Of a stretch of DNA of 64,000 nt, positions 54,509 to 64,000 are shown one piece after another; positions within the stretch are counted from its first letter, which is position 1, and every line of letters begins with the position of its first letter. The notes beneath the pieces were generated by a model. That model worked only from the letters and a program-made list of their open reading frames with translations, did not search any database and was not told the origin of the DNA. Origin of the DNA: Kuschelorhynchus macadamiae. Lineage: Eukaryota; Arthropoda; Insecta; Coleoptera; Curculionidae. The position numbers were made by a program, and so were the translations under genes. The stretch spans positions 248,001 through 312,000 of the forward strand of contig JAUTXW010001621.1 in NCBI GenBank assembly GCA_030620095.1, given 5' to 3'.

Positions 54509-55032
54509 CATATGATTTAATCTTAAAAATATCTTCACAAATGCGAATAACTGGAAACACCACTGGAAATGGCGAATTATATGTACCGGACATGCCATTT
54601 AACCTCCTCTCTGTAGCACGTAGCCAGCAGGCTGGTATGTTTGTTATTTTTAAACAGGACGGTACTATGAGTATCCAGAAAGATAACGACACGGTAATAC
54701 AAAGTAAGGCCCATAATAATTTAATAAATGTTACCTTTGAAATTTGCAAACATTTATATAACCAAGCACATAAGCAAACAAAAATTTTACAATTAAAAAA
54801 CCTTTATTTTACAGAAGACAATAATTATTTAAATAATATTAGGCCCCCAGAAGATATCTGTAAACTTTGTATTTTTGGAAAACAAACGCGTTTACCGTTC
54901 GCTAAAGCCAAGATAAAAAACACATAAAAAATCCATTATTTATTGTTCATTCGTCGTCTACTATAGATAACAAAAAATTATTTTGTAACATTTATTGATG
55001 AATTTATTCATTACACAGATGCTTATTTATTG

Positions 55033-55595
55033 CAGTGGCGGCTCGTGGTCAACGAGTAGACTTCTTTATCTTTGTCTTTACTTGTTTGCTCAATTATAAA
55101 TTCCGGCAAAGGTCGACTGCTGGTCTTAAATTTGAGTCGTTTCTCAATGTTCAGCTCGCCAAAATAATTAAAAACGGCTTTTAAAGCCTTAATATTCTAA
55201 AACACTGTGGCTACCTTTCTTTAAAACATTAATTTAAACCACAAAATCAACAAACAAAATGTAAAGTCTTTGCCAACAAGCCGTATATTACCTATGCGCC
55301 CCTGTGAAAATTTGATCGGGAATATTCGGGAAAAACTCGCCTCCGTTTATAACCATGAGGTTAACGCGGGCCGTAATCGATGGCAACGAAACGAAACTTC
55401 CGGTGCGAGGCATCGATAGTGTGTCGCGGAACTAAGTAAACGGTCAACGTGTTTATACACTAAGAGAAATGGAGGGAATTTTCAAATTAAAAAAAAATGA
55501 TAAAATATAAATTATGTATTATTTTATTTATTTGCTTCTGTTTGGAAATATTTATTGGTCATTGACCATATGACCTAATGGAGGAGCCGCCACTG
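55033..55595. mobile_element. Non-autonomous hAT MITE, 563 bp, perfect 8-bp TSD
   Basis: Begins CAGTGGCGGCTCGTGG and ends GGAGCCGCCACTG. The octamer ATTTATTG occurs on both sides (55025-55032, 55596-55603). It interrupts the integrase coding region of the Copia remnant between the reading ...YTDAYL and YKSEVF, so it is younger. No coding capacity. Confidence 0.95.
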
Positions 55596-56320
55596 ATTTA
55601 TTGGCATATAAATCTGAAGTTTTTGAAGATTTCGTTGTAAAAAGCGAGGCACATTTTAACTTAAAAATAGTAAATTTATATTGTGATAATGGAAGAGAAT
55701 CTGTCTAACGAGTTTAAGGATTTTTGTATTCAAAGAGTATAAGTTAGGCTGAGTTAGATAAAAGTTTCTGGGGTGAGGCTGTACCTACAGCTAGATACCT
55801 TAAAAATGTAACACCAACAAAAGCTCTAAAATAAATGAGAACACCAATGGAACTATGGCATGGTAAAGAGCCCAAATTAACTAATTTAAAAATATTTGGC
55901 TCTACAGTATATATTCATAATAAAGCCCGAAAGGATAAATAAAAGTGATATTTACAATCAGATTCTTATTGGCTATTTAGATTCTGATTGGAGTAATAAT
56001 TAAAACGACCGAAGAAATACAACTGGCTTTATTTTTAAATCATTTGAAAACTGTACTGTATGTTGGAATACCAAACGACAAAATTCTGTAGCAACTTCAT
56101 CAACGGAAGCTGGCACTTTTCGAAGGGGTTTGTGAGGCACTATGGCTTTAATCTGTTTTAAGGCATATTAATATTAATATTACAGAACCCATAACTGTAT
56201 ATGAAGATAATAACGGTTGTATTGCAATAGCCAATAATCCCGTTTTTCATAACCGTTCCAAGAATATCGATATTAAATATCACTTTACAAGGGAACAGAT
56301 TGAACAAAACATAGCAATAT

Positions 56321-56332
56321 GTATATATATAC

Positions 56333-56389
<57 letters not shown>
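56321..56389. repeat. (TA)n microsatellite within the Copia RNase H region
   Basis: TATATATACATATATATACA passes into pure TA. It begins where Copia proteins normally read EYIPT before xxLADAFTKP, and the LADAFTKP text resumes after it. Confidence 0.9.
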
Positions 56390-56394
<5 letters not shown>

Positions 56395-56714
56395 CTAGCC
56401 GATGCCTTCACAAACCCTCTACCGTTCCCTAGGTTTAATGAGCTCCTCTTCAAAATGGGCCATGGAACGTTACGTTTAGATGCTTAACTACGTAGTCTGA
56501 TTGATTTTTTGGGGGTTTTCCGAATCCATACAATAAATGCTGGACCAGTTTTGGACATCCCCATCATAAATAAAAACTTTTTTTTGCTTCTCTGAAAGCT
56601 GTTTTGGTAGCATGTACGTTTCTGTTCTTGTAATTTAAATCTAATAAAACCAATTAAAGAGGTCCGAAAGTATGAATTTTTATATAACTTCCACAATAAT
56701 AAAGACTACCGCGA

Positions 56715-56987
56715 TCAGATAATTAATTTAATGCCTATTAAATTGTGAAGCACGTCAAACTCTCTTTCCCTCATTCTTATATTACATCCTACATATTTCA
56801 TCATCGGAGAGGATTTCCGGCCATAGAATGCCCCAAACTCATGTCTCGGCTCATTTATTGGATGAACCCAACACTGTTTTGTACTTTGAAAGGCAAAAAC
56901 TACTGCAACAGCAGCTAAAATTTCTTTTTTTCTTCCAACTCCACGTAACGTGTTATCACTGAAATTCGAGGGGAGTGGAGCCATCAA
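56715..56987 (-). pseudogene. PIF/Harbinger transposase, N-terminal fragment
   Basis: The 90-codon minus frame contains VHPINEPRHEFGAFYGRKSS followed by a hydrophobic/acidic helix ending FDVLHNLIG. This matches the N-terminal region of HARBI1-like nucleases (WVHPINxxRxxxGxFxxLxxxLxxxxxxFxxYFRMSxxxFDELL). The phenylalanine-methionine-serine stretch is changed to NIRMRERE. The DDE catalytic core is not present downstream. The next 230 bp (to 56484) on the same strand are open but not recognisable. A stop occurs at 56715. It is a decayed fragment lying directly against the 3' end of the Copia remnant. Confidence 0.7.
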
Positions 56988-56999
56988 TTAGAACTTAAT

Positions 57000-57800
57000 C
57001 GTGTTAATATAAACATTCATATATCGATTTGGGTGTTTATAAAAACGGAGTTCGAAAGGAAGGAACTGGATATAAGCTTTTGAAGTGTTGGAGAACCGTT
57101 TCTTGTGTATTTTTCAAAATATAATAGTTTAATTAATTTGGGCGTAGAACTTTTATTTTAGATTACACCTAATGAAGCCTGCTTCGAAACTGTTTAATTT
57201 TTTTTAGTTAGGCTGGAAAATATGTTCGTATTCTTGGACACGATGAGATTTGAAATTAGAGCATAAAATAATTTTTGACTTAAAGTAATTTTTGAGCGAC
57301 CAGAATCGTTTTGAAATCATTTATTTAAAAAAAATCAGTAAATCTTTACCTGAAACTGCATACCTATTAATAGGGTAGTCAAAAATATCATAATTTTTGT
57401 TCATTTATAATTAAAGAGATTATTACCAAATAAATATGTAGGTACAGTTTGTTACTGCAATTCTAATATGATTTTGACCTGCGAAAAAGGCATTTCCTTT
57501 ATAATTGTTTTGAAATTGGAACACCTGGCATATTAAATTCGTAAATAAATATTTAATGTAATATAAACTTAACAAAAATCTTTTAGCCGATACTTTGTTT
57601 CAAGACAATATTAAAACGTTGCTCTACTTTTGCAGCATCACAATGCTATTATCAATTCCTTTTAATTGTTATCACTGATAACATCAGCCTACTGGAATAT
57701 TTTAAAATAGAAAGTTGTTAAATTGAATACCTTACATTTGGTTTTAAAATGTTTGAATATGTTAATTTTTCAAAAGTGTGGCTCTACTTTTGTCCCATAG
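57000..57800. other. AT-rich stretch, with second half of a direct repeat
   Basis: About 57170-57265 is the partner of 53846-54003. No gene recognised. Confidence 0.5.
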
Positions 57801-57802
57801 TA

Positions 57803-58453
57803 TACAGGGCTTTGATTTATATTTTGACACCTACTTACAGCTTTAACTATAGAATATACCAAAAAAAAAATTGAATGCAAAAGTTGTAGGATCTTCTAAA
57901 AATATCAAAAATATCTAAAAATTGTTAAAAAGTAGAAAAAATTACATAAACTATATTTTTAATGGGACACCCTGTATATTATTATTTCATTAAATGGTTC
58001 TCTTCTTACCTATTATAAATATAGCAGGTTTGATACCTTAATCTATAAAGATAACTAAGAAAATCGACAAAAACCGTGTCATAAGAGGCAATATAGGTAT
58101 TCCTATTGAATCCACATTTAGAAGACAATGACATTTTCTAACGCATTGCATCTTATGTTGATGAGTTTTGATCGATTTTCTAGGTTGTTTTTAAAGACAC
58201 AGGTATTAAACCTGGTATATATATAATCGGCATAAAAATGCCCATTTAAATAAATAATAATATACAGAGTGTCTCATTAAAAAAATATAGGTTACGTAAT
58301 TTTTTTTACTTACTTCAATATTTTTAAGAAATTTTTGATATTTTCAGAAGACAATAGAAGAAAAATCCTACAGCTTTTGTATTTAAAGTTTTTTTGTATC
58401 TCCGATAGTTAAAGCTGTAGTTAGCTGTCAAAATATAAATGAAAGTCCTGTAC
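57803..58453. mobile_element. Palindromic (foldback) mariner-type MITE, about 650 bp
   Basis: Left arm TACAGGGCTTTGATTTATAT, TTTGACACCTACTTACAGCT and TTAACTATAGA is mirrored by the right arm (reversed: TACAGGACTTTCATTTATAT, TTTGACAGCTAACTACAGCT, TTAACTATCGG). Inner AATGGGACACCCTGTATA (57961) is mirrored by TATACAGAGTGTCTCATT (58262). TA flanks both ends. The interior is also partly self-complementary (AAAATCGACAAAA and TTTTGATCGATTTT). It shares the CCTAC(C/T)TACAG and inner CAGGGT motifs with the element at 22235-22834. Confidence 0.8.
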
Positions 58454-58459
58454 ATACCA

Positions 58460-60094
58460 ACAGAAATGGAAAAACCTGTTTTTCCATTTCAGCATCTCTG
58501 TTTTTCCATTTCAGCATCTTCCATGAATCGCTCGCCGATTTGCTATAAAATTCGTACATTCTAAAGTCATAATATGGTCTAATACTTCAGGTAGCCAATA
58601 ATCCGTTTATTGATAAGGAACATATTTGGAAGGTAAACTGATTTTTTTCTTTTTTAAGGTATTTCGGGAATAACATGTATAGTTTTAAAATAGTTATTGA
58701 TAAGAAAATTACTTTAGCTATTAAAACAAAAAAATACAAAAATTAGGGCCAATATAATTGGCGCGATTTTGACTGATGTTTTTTTTAAGAAAATAACAAG
58801 CAATGCTAACGTTATAAAAACATATTCAGAAAATGATAAGACCTGTATTATTTATTTCTAACAAATACTTAAATTATTACGACATTAAACAGCACATTTA
58901 GGACATGTTTTATTTTTACCGTATACTGCAGCATTTCATTAAACAAATCCTTATAAAATGACAAATTTTCAGGTTACGAATACTGACGGTAAAACCATGT
59001 GGTATATATAACCTAACCAAACTTTTCAAACTAAAATATTTTCAGATAACTACACATGTCACTGACAAGTGTTGTTTTTATTGGAAAATCCTTTGACTAC
59101 TGTGGTTTTTGCGGAATCATCGAAACTTTAGGGGCTTTTATTATTGAGATATGTACTTTTTACGGAAAACTTATATAGTTAGGTAGCAGCACCTTGTTTT
59201 ACTGAACATGACAGTGTTACCAGCTCAATTTAACAAAAAATTGTTGTTTTTCCCGGAAACCCCTGAATTGTGTACACCTATTTGACGTGTTCAGATAGGA
59301 ATACTTGTGAATTCATATATTACATATTATTCTTTAATAAATAAAGAGCTTTCAGCCTTAAGCCTACTGGGGGGGGGGCTTTATTTGAAATCCGTGTAAA
59401 TTTTTTTCAACCATACAGTTTATATAACTGTGAATTAACATACAATTTATTTTAGTCTCATTGTTGACGCCTTAGTCCACGAAACTATGATAAAACTAGT
59501 GAAAATTTGGAAAATTACTTCATATTTTACAAAATTAAATGATTTTTTTGGAATATTCTTACTTTTATTGTAGGCAAGACCATAAATATTGTATTAAGTT
59601 AAATCAAAAAGAACGACACATGAGAACAATGTTAAAATTAAATAATTCAAATTTTATCATGTATTATAAATGTGATTAGAACATGAGACGTTTAAAAAAT
59701 AATGACGCAAACTCAAAAAATATCGGTTTGGTTAGGAGGGGAGAGAAATTGCCCCCATTGCCTCATTTTCAGTTACGGTATTAGTCCTACTATTTTTATG
59801 TGTTTAGTTTTAGAATCGGACTAGTTTATACCGAAAAAATTGCAGACAGTTGCAGGCGCTGGCAGTCATTAGCAGTTGCTATTTATCACTCGCAATTAAA
59901 GGCAGTCGTATAGCAGCCATTGCAATTCAGGAAAAGTTCTTCGCGTTCCATGGCAGTCGTTTCAAAAAGTGGTATTACTTGTAAATTTTTGCTCTCTGAG
60001 AGAAATCCCTCGAAATTTGCTCTTTCAACAAGTACGTCCAAAGATGAATCTTCAAATAGATACTAAAGACGTATAGTCAGTGTATAATCTACGA
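58460..60094. other. Mostly AT-rich stretch without a recognised gene
   Basis: A 23-bp tandem duplication CTGTTTTTCCATTTCAGCAT(CT) occurs at about 58474-58520. A G-run of ten lies at about 59370. GCAGTC/GCAGTT words are unusually frequent at 59840-59955. No gene recognised. Confidence 0.5.
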
Positions 60095-60102
60095 GATTAA
60101 GG

Positions 60103-61033
60103 CAGTGACGGCTCGTATTCTAAAATTTAGGGTCGGCCGAGGCTAAAGGCCAATCAAGGGCGGTTTTACGGTGTGGGTGTAATGAGGTAATTACTCCCCC
60201 CCGCCGCTCAGAACGGTCAAACATCATGTTACATATTTGTACGTAAAAATTACGATCAAAAACTTGGCTACGAAACACTATAACTCAAGAGCGATTGGGT
60301 CCTTGCATATCCATATATAGAGTATTGATGTAATTAATAAATTTGCTGCAGGAAAGAATTTGGACGTTATTCTATAACTATTTATTAAAGGCTGTTTTTT
60401 TTTCACTTATGCCACAGGTATGATAAAAAATATAGGTATTTATGTGGTTCTCATACCATTTATAATAAACATATTAACAAATTTTTTTTTAATTAACCCT
60501 CCCCCAGAAAGGTTTCCTAAAATCGCCCTTGAGGTCAATGTGGTGTTAATTGGTACCGCGACCAAATATAGTCAAATACTAGTCTTTTATTTTTTCCCGT
60601 TTATTTCTTCAATGATAATTAGGTAGGTACCAACCTATATATAGCAGATCTAGGCTAGAGTATAAATTTAATAAATAAGAAAAAAATTTTAGTAAAATGC
60701 TCTAGTTAGTCAATTTAATTTTTTGAGATTTTAATGTATCTTGCCTCAAGAGGAAAATAAAATAGATGCCAGACAAAGTGATATATATACACAACCAAAA
60801 AAGCATATTGTCCAGCAAGAACCACGATGCGGCCGGCCGACTTGTAACATGGAGTGAAAACTGCTAATGTAATATATTAACCATCATTAGTCATGACTAA
60901 AGTAAAGAACTAACTAAAAATAAGTAATCATTTTATAATAATTACAATTAATACCTGTAAAATGCTAGTATTTAATTGAGAAAAATTCCGTTGGATTTGT
61001 GCGTTTTTTGCCGCCCCTGACAAGCCGTTACTG
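60103..61033. mobile_element. Non-autonomous hAT MITE, 931 bp, near-perfect 8-bp TSD
   Basis: Begins CAGTGACGGCTCGTATTC and ends GACAAGCCGTTACTG (reversed: CAGTAACGGCTTGTC). Flanking octamers are GATTAAGG (60095-60102) and GATTGAGG (61034-61041), 7 of 8 identical. The terminus is almost the same as that of the element at 55033. The frame at 60420-60626 has no motif. Confidence 0.9.
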
Positions 61034-61044
61034 GATTGAGGTAT

Positions 61045-62040
61045 TGTCCAGTATCATTTATGAACAATAAAAATAGTAAAGGAGAAGCGAATGATATTCC
61101 AATCTTAACCCCGATTTACGGCCGTTTAAAAAAGGGGCAACTAGTTCGTAATACTGCCCCTCAGGCTAAATGCACTAAGCCTTTAAATTAGGATCTCACC
61201 ATCAACGCAATAAAAAGCGCGATTCTGGTTCTAATAAAATTTCCACAGGGTAGCGATCATAATCTAGAGAGGAAATATATGGGCTGTAGAAACCTTGGTA
61301 TACTCGATTTTGTAATTATGATGTATAATGTATTTATATTTTTATCCTAATATTATCCTAAAATTACTAAAATTTAATTAAAATTATTAATATTTAATAA
61401 ACAAAAATACTTGAAATTTAATAACCACATCTTAACTGATTTTAAAATCAATTATTGCCTAGCGCAGGTTATTAACTTAAAAACCAATATTTTCCAGTTT
61501 ACACTACTAACTCATCTTATCAAGCTAGTTCATGGGCACGGGTTATCGGCGTAAGTATTTAATTGTTATCGTCATCAGTCTTGTTATTTGTACAGGTTGC
61601 CGCGACCTTATGTCGATATAAGTTTTATCGACACTTTTAAACGCTGCGCTGTCTTATCGGACTAGTTAGTTACATAATGTTACTAGTAACACTTCAATCA
61701 TATTTATCGCGATATGTAGGTTAATGAAAGTTGACGTGAAAGTAAAATATTACTTTATACAGTATGGTCGGTAATAAGTTGATCACAGAGTAACTGTAGA
61801 TTCTGTAGATGTAATATTATTATAATTTAGCCAAATATGTCATAGTAAAATGTGGTTCGTTAATGAGTTACAGTTTTTTTGAAACAAACCGTATATTCCG
61901 AAAGACATTTAAATCAAATTTGCTATGTCGATAAGCTTTTGAAAAATCTGCAGAGGTTTTTTTTCCGGGTTCAGCGTTAAATTTGTACTACATTGTCACT
62001 TACACAGTCAAATTCCTGTTTCTGATCCGTGACTTTTTAG
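61045..62040. other. Stretch without a recognised gene
   Basis: No coding motif. TCGATATAAGTTTTATCGA at about 61613-61631 is a small perfect-stem hairpin. Confidence 0.45.
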
Positions 62041-62358
62041 TCTCTAAGGCAGCCATGTCAAACATGCGGCCCAGTGAGGATGTTTCTGCGGCCCAAATCA
62101 GTTTTGAAAACAGCCAGATAATGCGGCCCGCGAACAAGTTGAAAACCGTTTTTGAAAGCGCGCGCCGCTGCAATAACTATTGGTTTAACGAAATATACAA
62201 TTGTACATAGTGCCATCTATGTTTAGGAGGATGAACTACACATACTCAACCTAAAACCTAAAGCCAAACGTTATCTGGCTTGTTCCATGAAATTATATCG
62301 CACAAAAATACAGATGACGCTATCTGAACATTCTCAGAACTCGAGAAATCACAATCCG

Positions 62359-62395
62359 TATATAAGCCGTGTTCGACTGAGTTCAGTCGTTCAGT
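62359..62395 (+). promoter_or_regulatory. Candidate core promoter of the hAT transposase
   Basis: TATATAAG at 62359-62366 is followed by TCAGT initiator-like words at 62383-62387 and 62391-62395. These lie about 25-35 bp downstream, the usual arthropod TATA-Inr spacing. It lies about 120 bp before the transposase ATG at 62481. Confidence 0.5.
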
Positions 62396-62480
62396 GTTTA
62401 GTCAGTTATGGGTCAGTTGCGATAGAGTTTCGAGTTGAGTTGCGCACTTATTATAATTTATTTCGGATACAGTTTTTAAA

Positions 62481-63887
62481 ATGTCTCTTTCAAAACCAAG
62501 TGGAAGCAACAGAAAACTTGTAGATGAGCATCGTATCTTTCAAAAACGTCACTATGATATTCATAAAACTACGTTTGATAAGTATACAGGCATGGCCAGA
62601 AACGAAAAGTTAAATAAGTTAAAATCACAGTTGAAAAACCCGCAGCTTATGTTTACACGTCCAAAGCAAGAAAATGAATCTGTCCTTCAAGCGAGCTACG
62701 TACTGTCGGCGTTGATCGCGAAACACTCAAAACCATTTGTTGAAGGTGAATTTATAAAAGAGTGCGTTGTAAAAGCCGCGTACTTCTGCAAAAGTACAAT
62801 TTAGATTTGTCAAAACTGTGTTCCGTTGCAACAGACGGAGCTCCTTCAATGACTGGATTAAAAAATGGCTTCGTTAAAATATTACAAAGATCAGAGAAAC
62901 GGACAGGGACAAACCAGATTTTCATCATATTCATTGTATAATCCACCAAGAAGTTTTATGCTCAAAAGTGATCAGTTGGAAAGTGTTTTAAAGTCGGTGA
63001 AAAAAATTAAAAACTTCATAAGGTCACGAGGCCTTAATCAGCGGTAGTTTTCTGCATTTTTACGTGATTTAGAAAGTGAGTACACTGGTTTACCATATCA
63101 TGCAGAGGCGCGATGGCTTTCGTGTTCTATGGTACTCGACCGGTTTTGGAAACTCAAAGAAGAAATACGCGTTTTCATGGAAACAAAAGGAGAAGATGTC
63201 ATCTTATTATGCGATGTACCTTTTTTACAAGATCTTTCATTTATGGTAGATATCACAAAACACTTGTCGGACTTAAATAGGAAATTGCAAGGACTACGTC
63301 AAGTTATTACAGATATGCATGATCATGTGAAAGCTTTCAAGTGTAAGATGATGTTGTGGGAAAAACAGTTAGCAGAGGATAATCTATCACATTTTCTGAC
63401 CTGTAAGGCATATCAGGAAAGCACAAATGTCCCAATATCATACAAAATATATTCAGAGAAAATGAGAAGCCTTCTGGCAGAATTTGAGAAGCGTTTTCAG
63501 GATTTTAAGACTCAAGAAAACCATTTTTCTCTATTTACTGGTCTTTTCACTATCGATATTGATAAAGTTCCCCCTCACTTGCAAATGGAAGTAATTGAGA
63601 TTCAGTGATTTGATAGTGTTGGTACATTCGAATTTTATAAGTACTTGCCTGTTCAATACCAAGAAATGAGCGAATTTGCCTGTAAAATCCTGTCAATGTT
63701 TGGAAGTACCTATAAGTGTGAACAACTATTTTCTTTGATGAAAGGAAACAAATCTCCCGCAAGATCGCGATTGACGGACGCACACTTGGACGCAGTTTTA
63801 AAAGTTATTTCTGCCGATAAATTCGCGCCACAAACAGACAACTTAATTAAAGACAAAAAATGTCAAATATCTGGCAAAAGAATTTAA
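62481..63887 (+). pseudogene. hAT transposase, GTF2IRD2-like, BED finger deleted, frameshifted
   Basis: Starts MSLSKPSGSNRKLVDEHRIF then KRHYDIHKTTFDKYTG, VLQASYVLSALIAKHSKPFV and EGEFIKEC (62481-62780). Normally a BED-type zinc finger separates the first two pieces; here only its last KRHY remains. After a break come CVPLQQTE-like text (ATDGAPxMTG in homologues, about 62820), IKNFIRSRGLNQR (63008-63046), HAEARWLSCSMVLDRF (conserved RW, about 63100-63150) and LKEEIRVFMETKGED. Then an open 159-codon frame (63129-63608) has VDITKHLSDLNRKLQGL and an alpha-helical middle. After one in-frame stop at 63606-63608 the C-terminal dimerisation region reads FGSTYKCEQLFSLMKGNK and RSRLTDAHLDAVL (63690-63800), to a stop at 63885. 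The order of motifs is exactly that of GTF2IRD2-like hAT proteins. Confidence 0.88.
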
Positions 63888-63927
63888 TGTTTGTAGTTTT
63901 TTATAATGTCCTTTTTATTGGAAATTT

Positions 63928-63934
63928 AATAAAC
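63928..63934 (+). terminator. Polyadenylation signal of the hAT transposase
   Basis: AATAAA about 45 bp after the transposase stop, within GAAATTTAATAAACAG. Plausible 3' end signal for the element's transcript. Confidence 0.5.
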
Positions 63935-64000
63935 AGACTTGTCCTATAATAGTACTTTTTCTCAAGATTTTCAGTAGTTTGTCTTCTTTAAGATAAGGTT

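Larger units (their letters stand above)
54541..56480 (+). pseudogene. Copia-type pol remnant: pre-integrase, integrase, then RNase H (RT deleted)
   Basis: GELYVPDMPFNLLSVAR (about 54570-54620) and CKLCIFGKQTRLPFAKAK (54858-54915) are the GAG-pre-integrase zinc region. FVTFIDEFIHYTDAYL (about 54985-55030) starts the integrase core, is interrupted by a hAT, and resumes at 55604 with YKSEVFEDFVVKSEAHF and VNLYCDNGRE (catalytic DNGxE, about 55670-55700). Next come KVSGVRL/FWGEAV-type text and ELWHGKEPKLTNLKIFGSTV (about 55845-55915) and HNKARKDK (about 55920). The text then jumps to GYLDSDWSNN (about 55970), WNTKRQNSVATSSTEAGT (RNase H), ITVYEDNNGCIAIANN, SKNIDIKYHFTREQIEQN, ADAFTKPLP and ELLFKMGH (about 56450). 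The whole reverse transcriptase is missing. Multiple stops and shifts. Confidence 0.9.
62050..64000 (+). mobile_element. GTF2IRD2-like (Charlie-type) hAT element, cut by the window end
   Basis: The left end CAGCCATGTCAAACATGCGG with CCC is a characteristic hAT terminus (CAGxxxTxxCAAACxxGCGGCCC). The upstream octamer is CTCTAAGG (62042-62049); the right terminus and its duplicate should lie beyond 64000. A promoter region, a transposase remnant and an AATAAA signal follow in the order of an autonomous element. Confidence 0.8.

Noticed and set aside
54414..54749. 111-codon minus-strand frame
   Set aside because: It overlaps the recognisable Copia pre-integrase text on the plus strand and a hAT-like terminus; it is a shadow frame.

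Overview
The window is AT-rich nuclear DNA from an animal, most probably an insect or another arthropod. The evidence is the mix of mobile elements: Tc1/mariner, several hAT lineages, PIF/Harbinger, Copia, Gypsy, Penelope-like and non-LTR elements with an RNase H domain. There are also long (TA)n tracts, an arthropod-style TATA plus TCAGT promoter, and no operon-like gene packing. No complete host gene, rRNA or tRNA was recognised. The only candidate host coding sequence is a 50-codon open tail entering from the left edge (2-151).

Layout. 1-2500: possible terminal exon, a 29-bp perfect inverted repeat, a hammerhead-like motif and two fragments of a repeat family called here the ACTTCCCTCGT family. 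2600-6320: two decayed Tc1/mariner transposases, the second inside a 2.6-kb element with arms of more than 400 bp and a plausible 69-bp intron. 6500-11240: a non-LTR tail and a hAT (TTF-finger/DUF4371) transposase. 11491-12498: a non-autonomous hAT. 12640-13210: a third Tc1/mariner fragment. 13860-17214: an almost pure 3.35-kb (TA)n tract. 17243-19858: ACTTCCCTCGT-family copies. 20700-22840: tandem repeats and a foldback element. 25340-27330: a cluster of direct and inverted copies of an unnamed repeat. 28074-28626: a Gypsy RT/RNase H remnant. 29530-31540: a Penelope-like element interrupted by a hAT with a perfect 8-bp duplication. 33122-33803: a non-LTR 3' end. 37011-40090: (TA)n and two satellite-like arrays. 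41235-43611: two inverted-repeat elements. 43739-44320: an unidentified 193-codon ORF. 44488-49144: two ACTTCCCTCGT-family copies (one carrying a hAT), around a TA-bearing tandem repeat. 49808-56480: Copia gag, a non-LTR element and Copia pol with its own hAT insertion. 56715-56987: a PIF/Harbinger fragment. 57803-58453: a foldback element. 60103-61033: a hAT MITE. 62050-64000: a GTF2IRD2-like hAT running off the window.

The elements do not work together as a pathway. They form layers of insertion. At least five hAT-like units have recognisable 8-bp target duplications, three of them inside other elements (Penelope, Copia, ACTTCCCTCGT family), which gives relative insertion ages. Nearly every transposase or reverse transcriptase has stops, frameshifts or internal deletions, so autonomous activity looks lost. 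The least conventional material is the ACTTCCCTCGT family, whose terminal hairpin, matching inverted motif at the other end and internal tandem units resemble Helentron-associated (DINE/HINE-type) elements. All protein assignments are by eye from motifs; no database search was possible.
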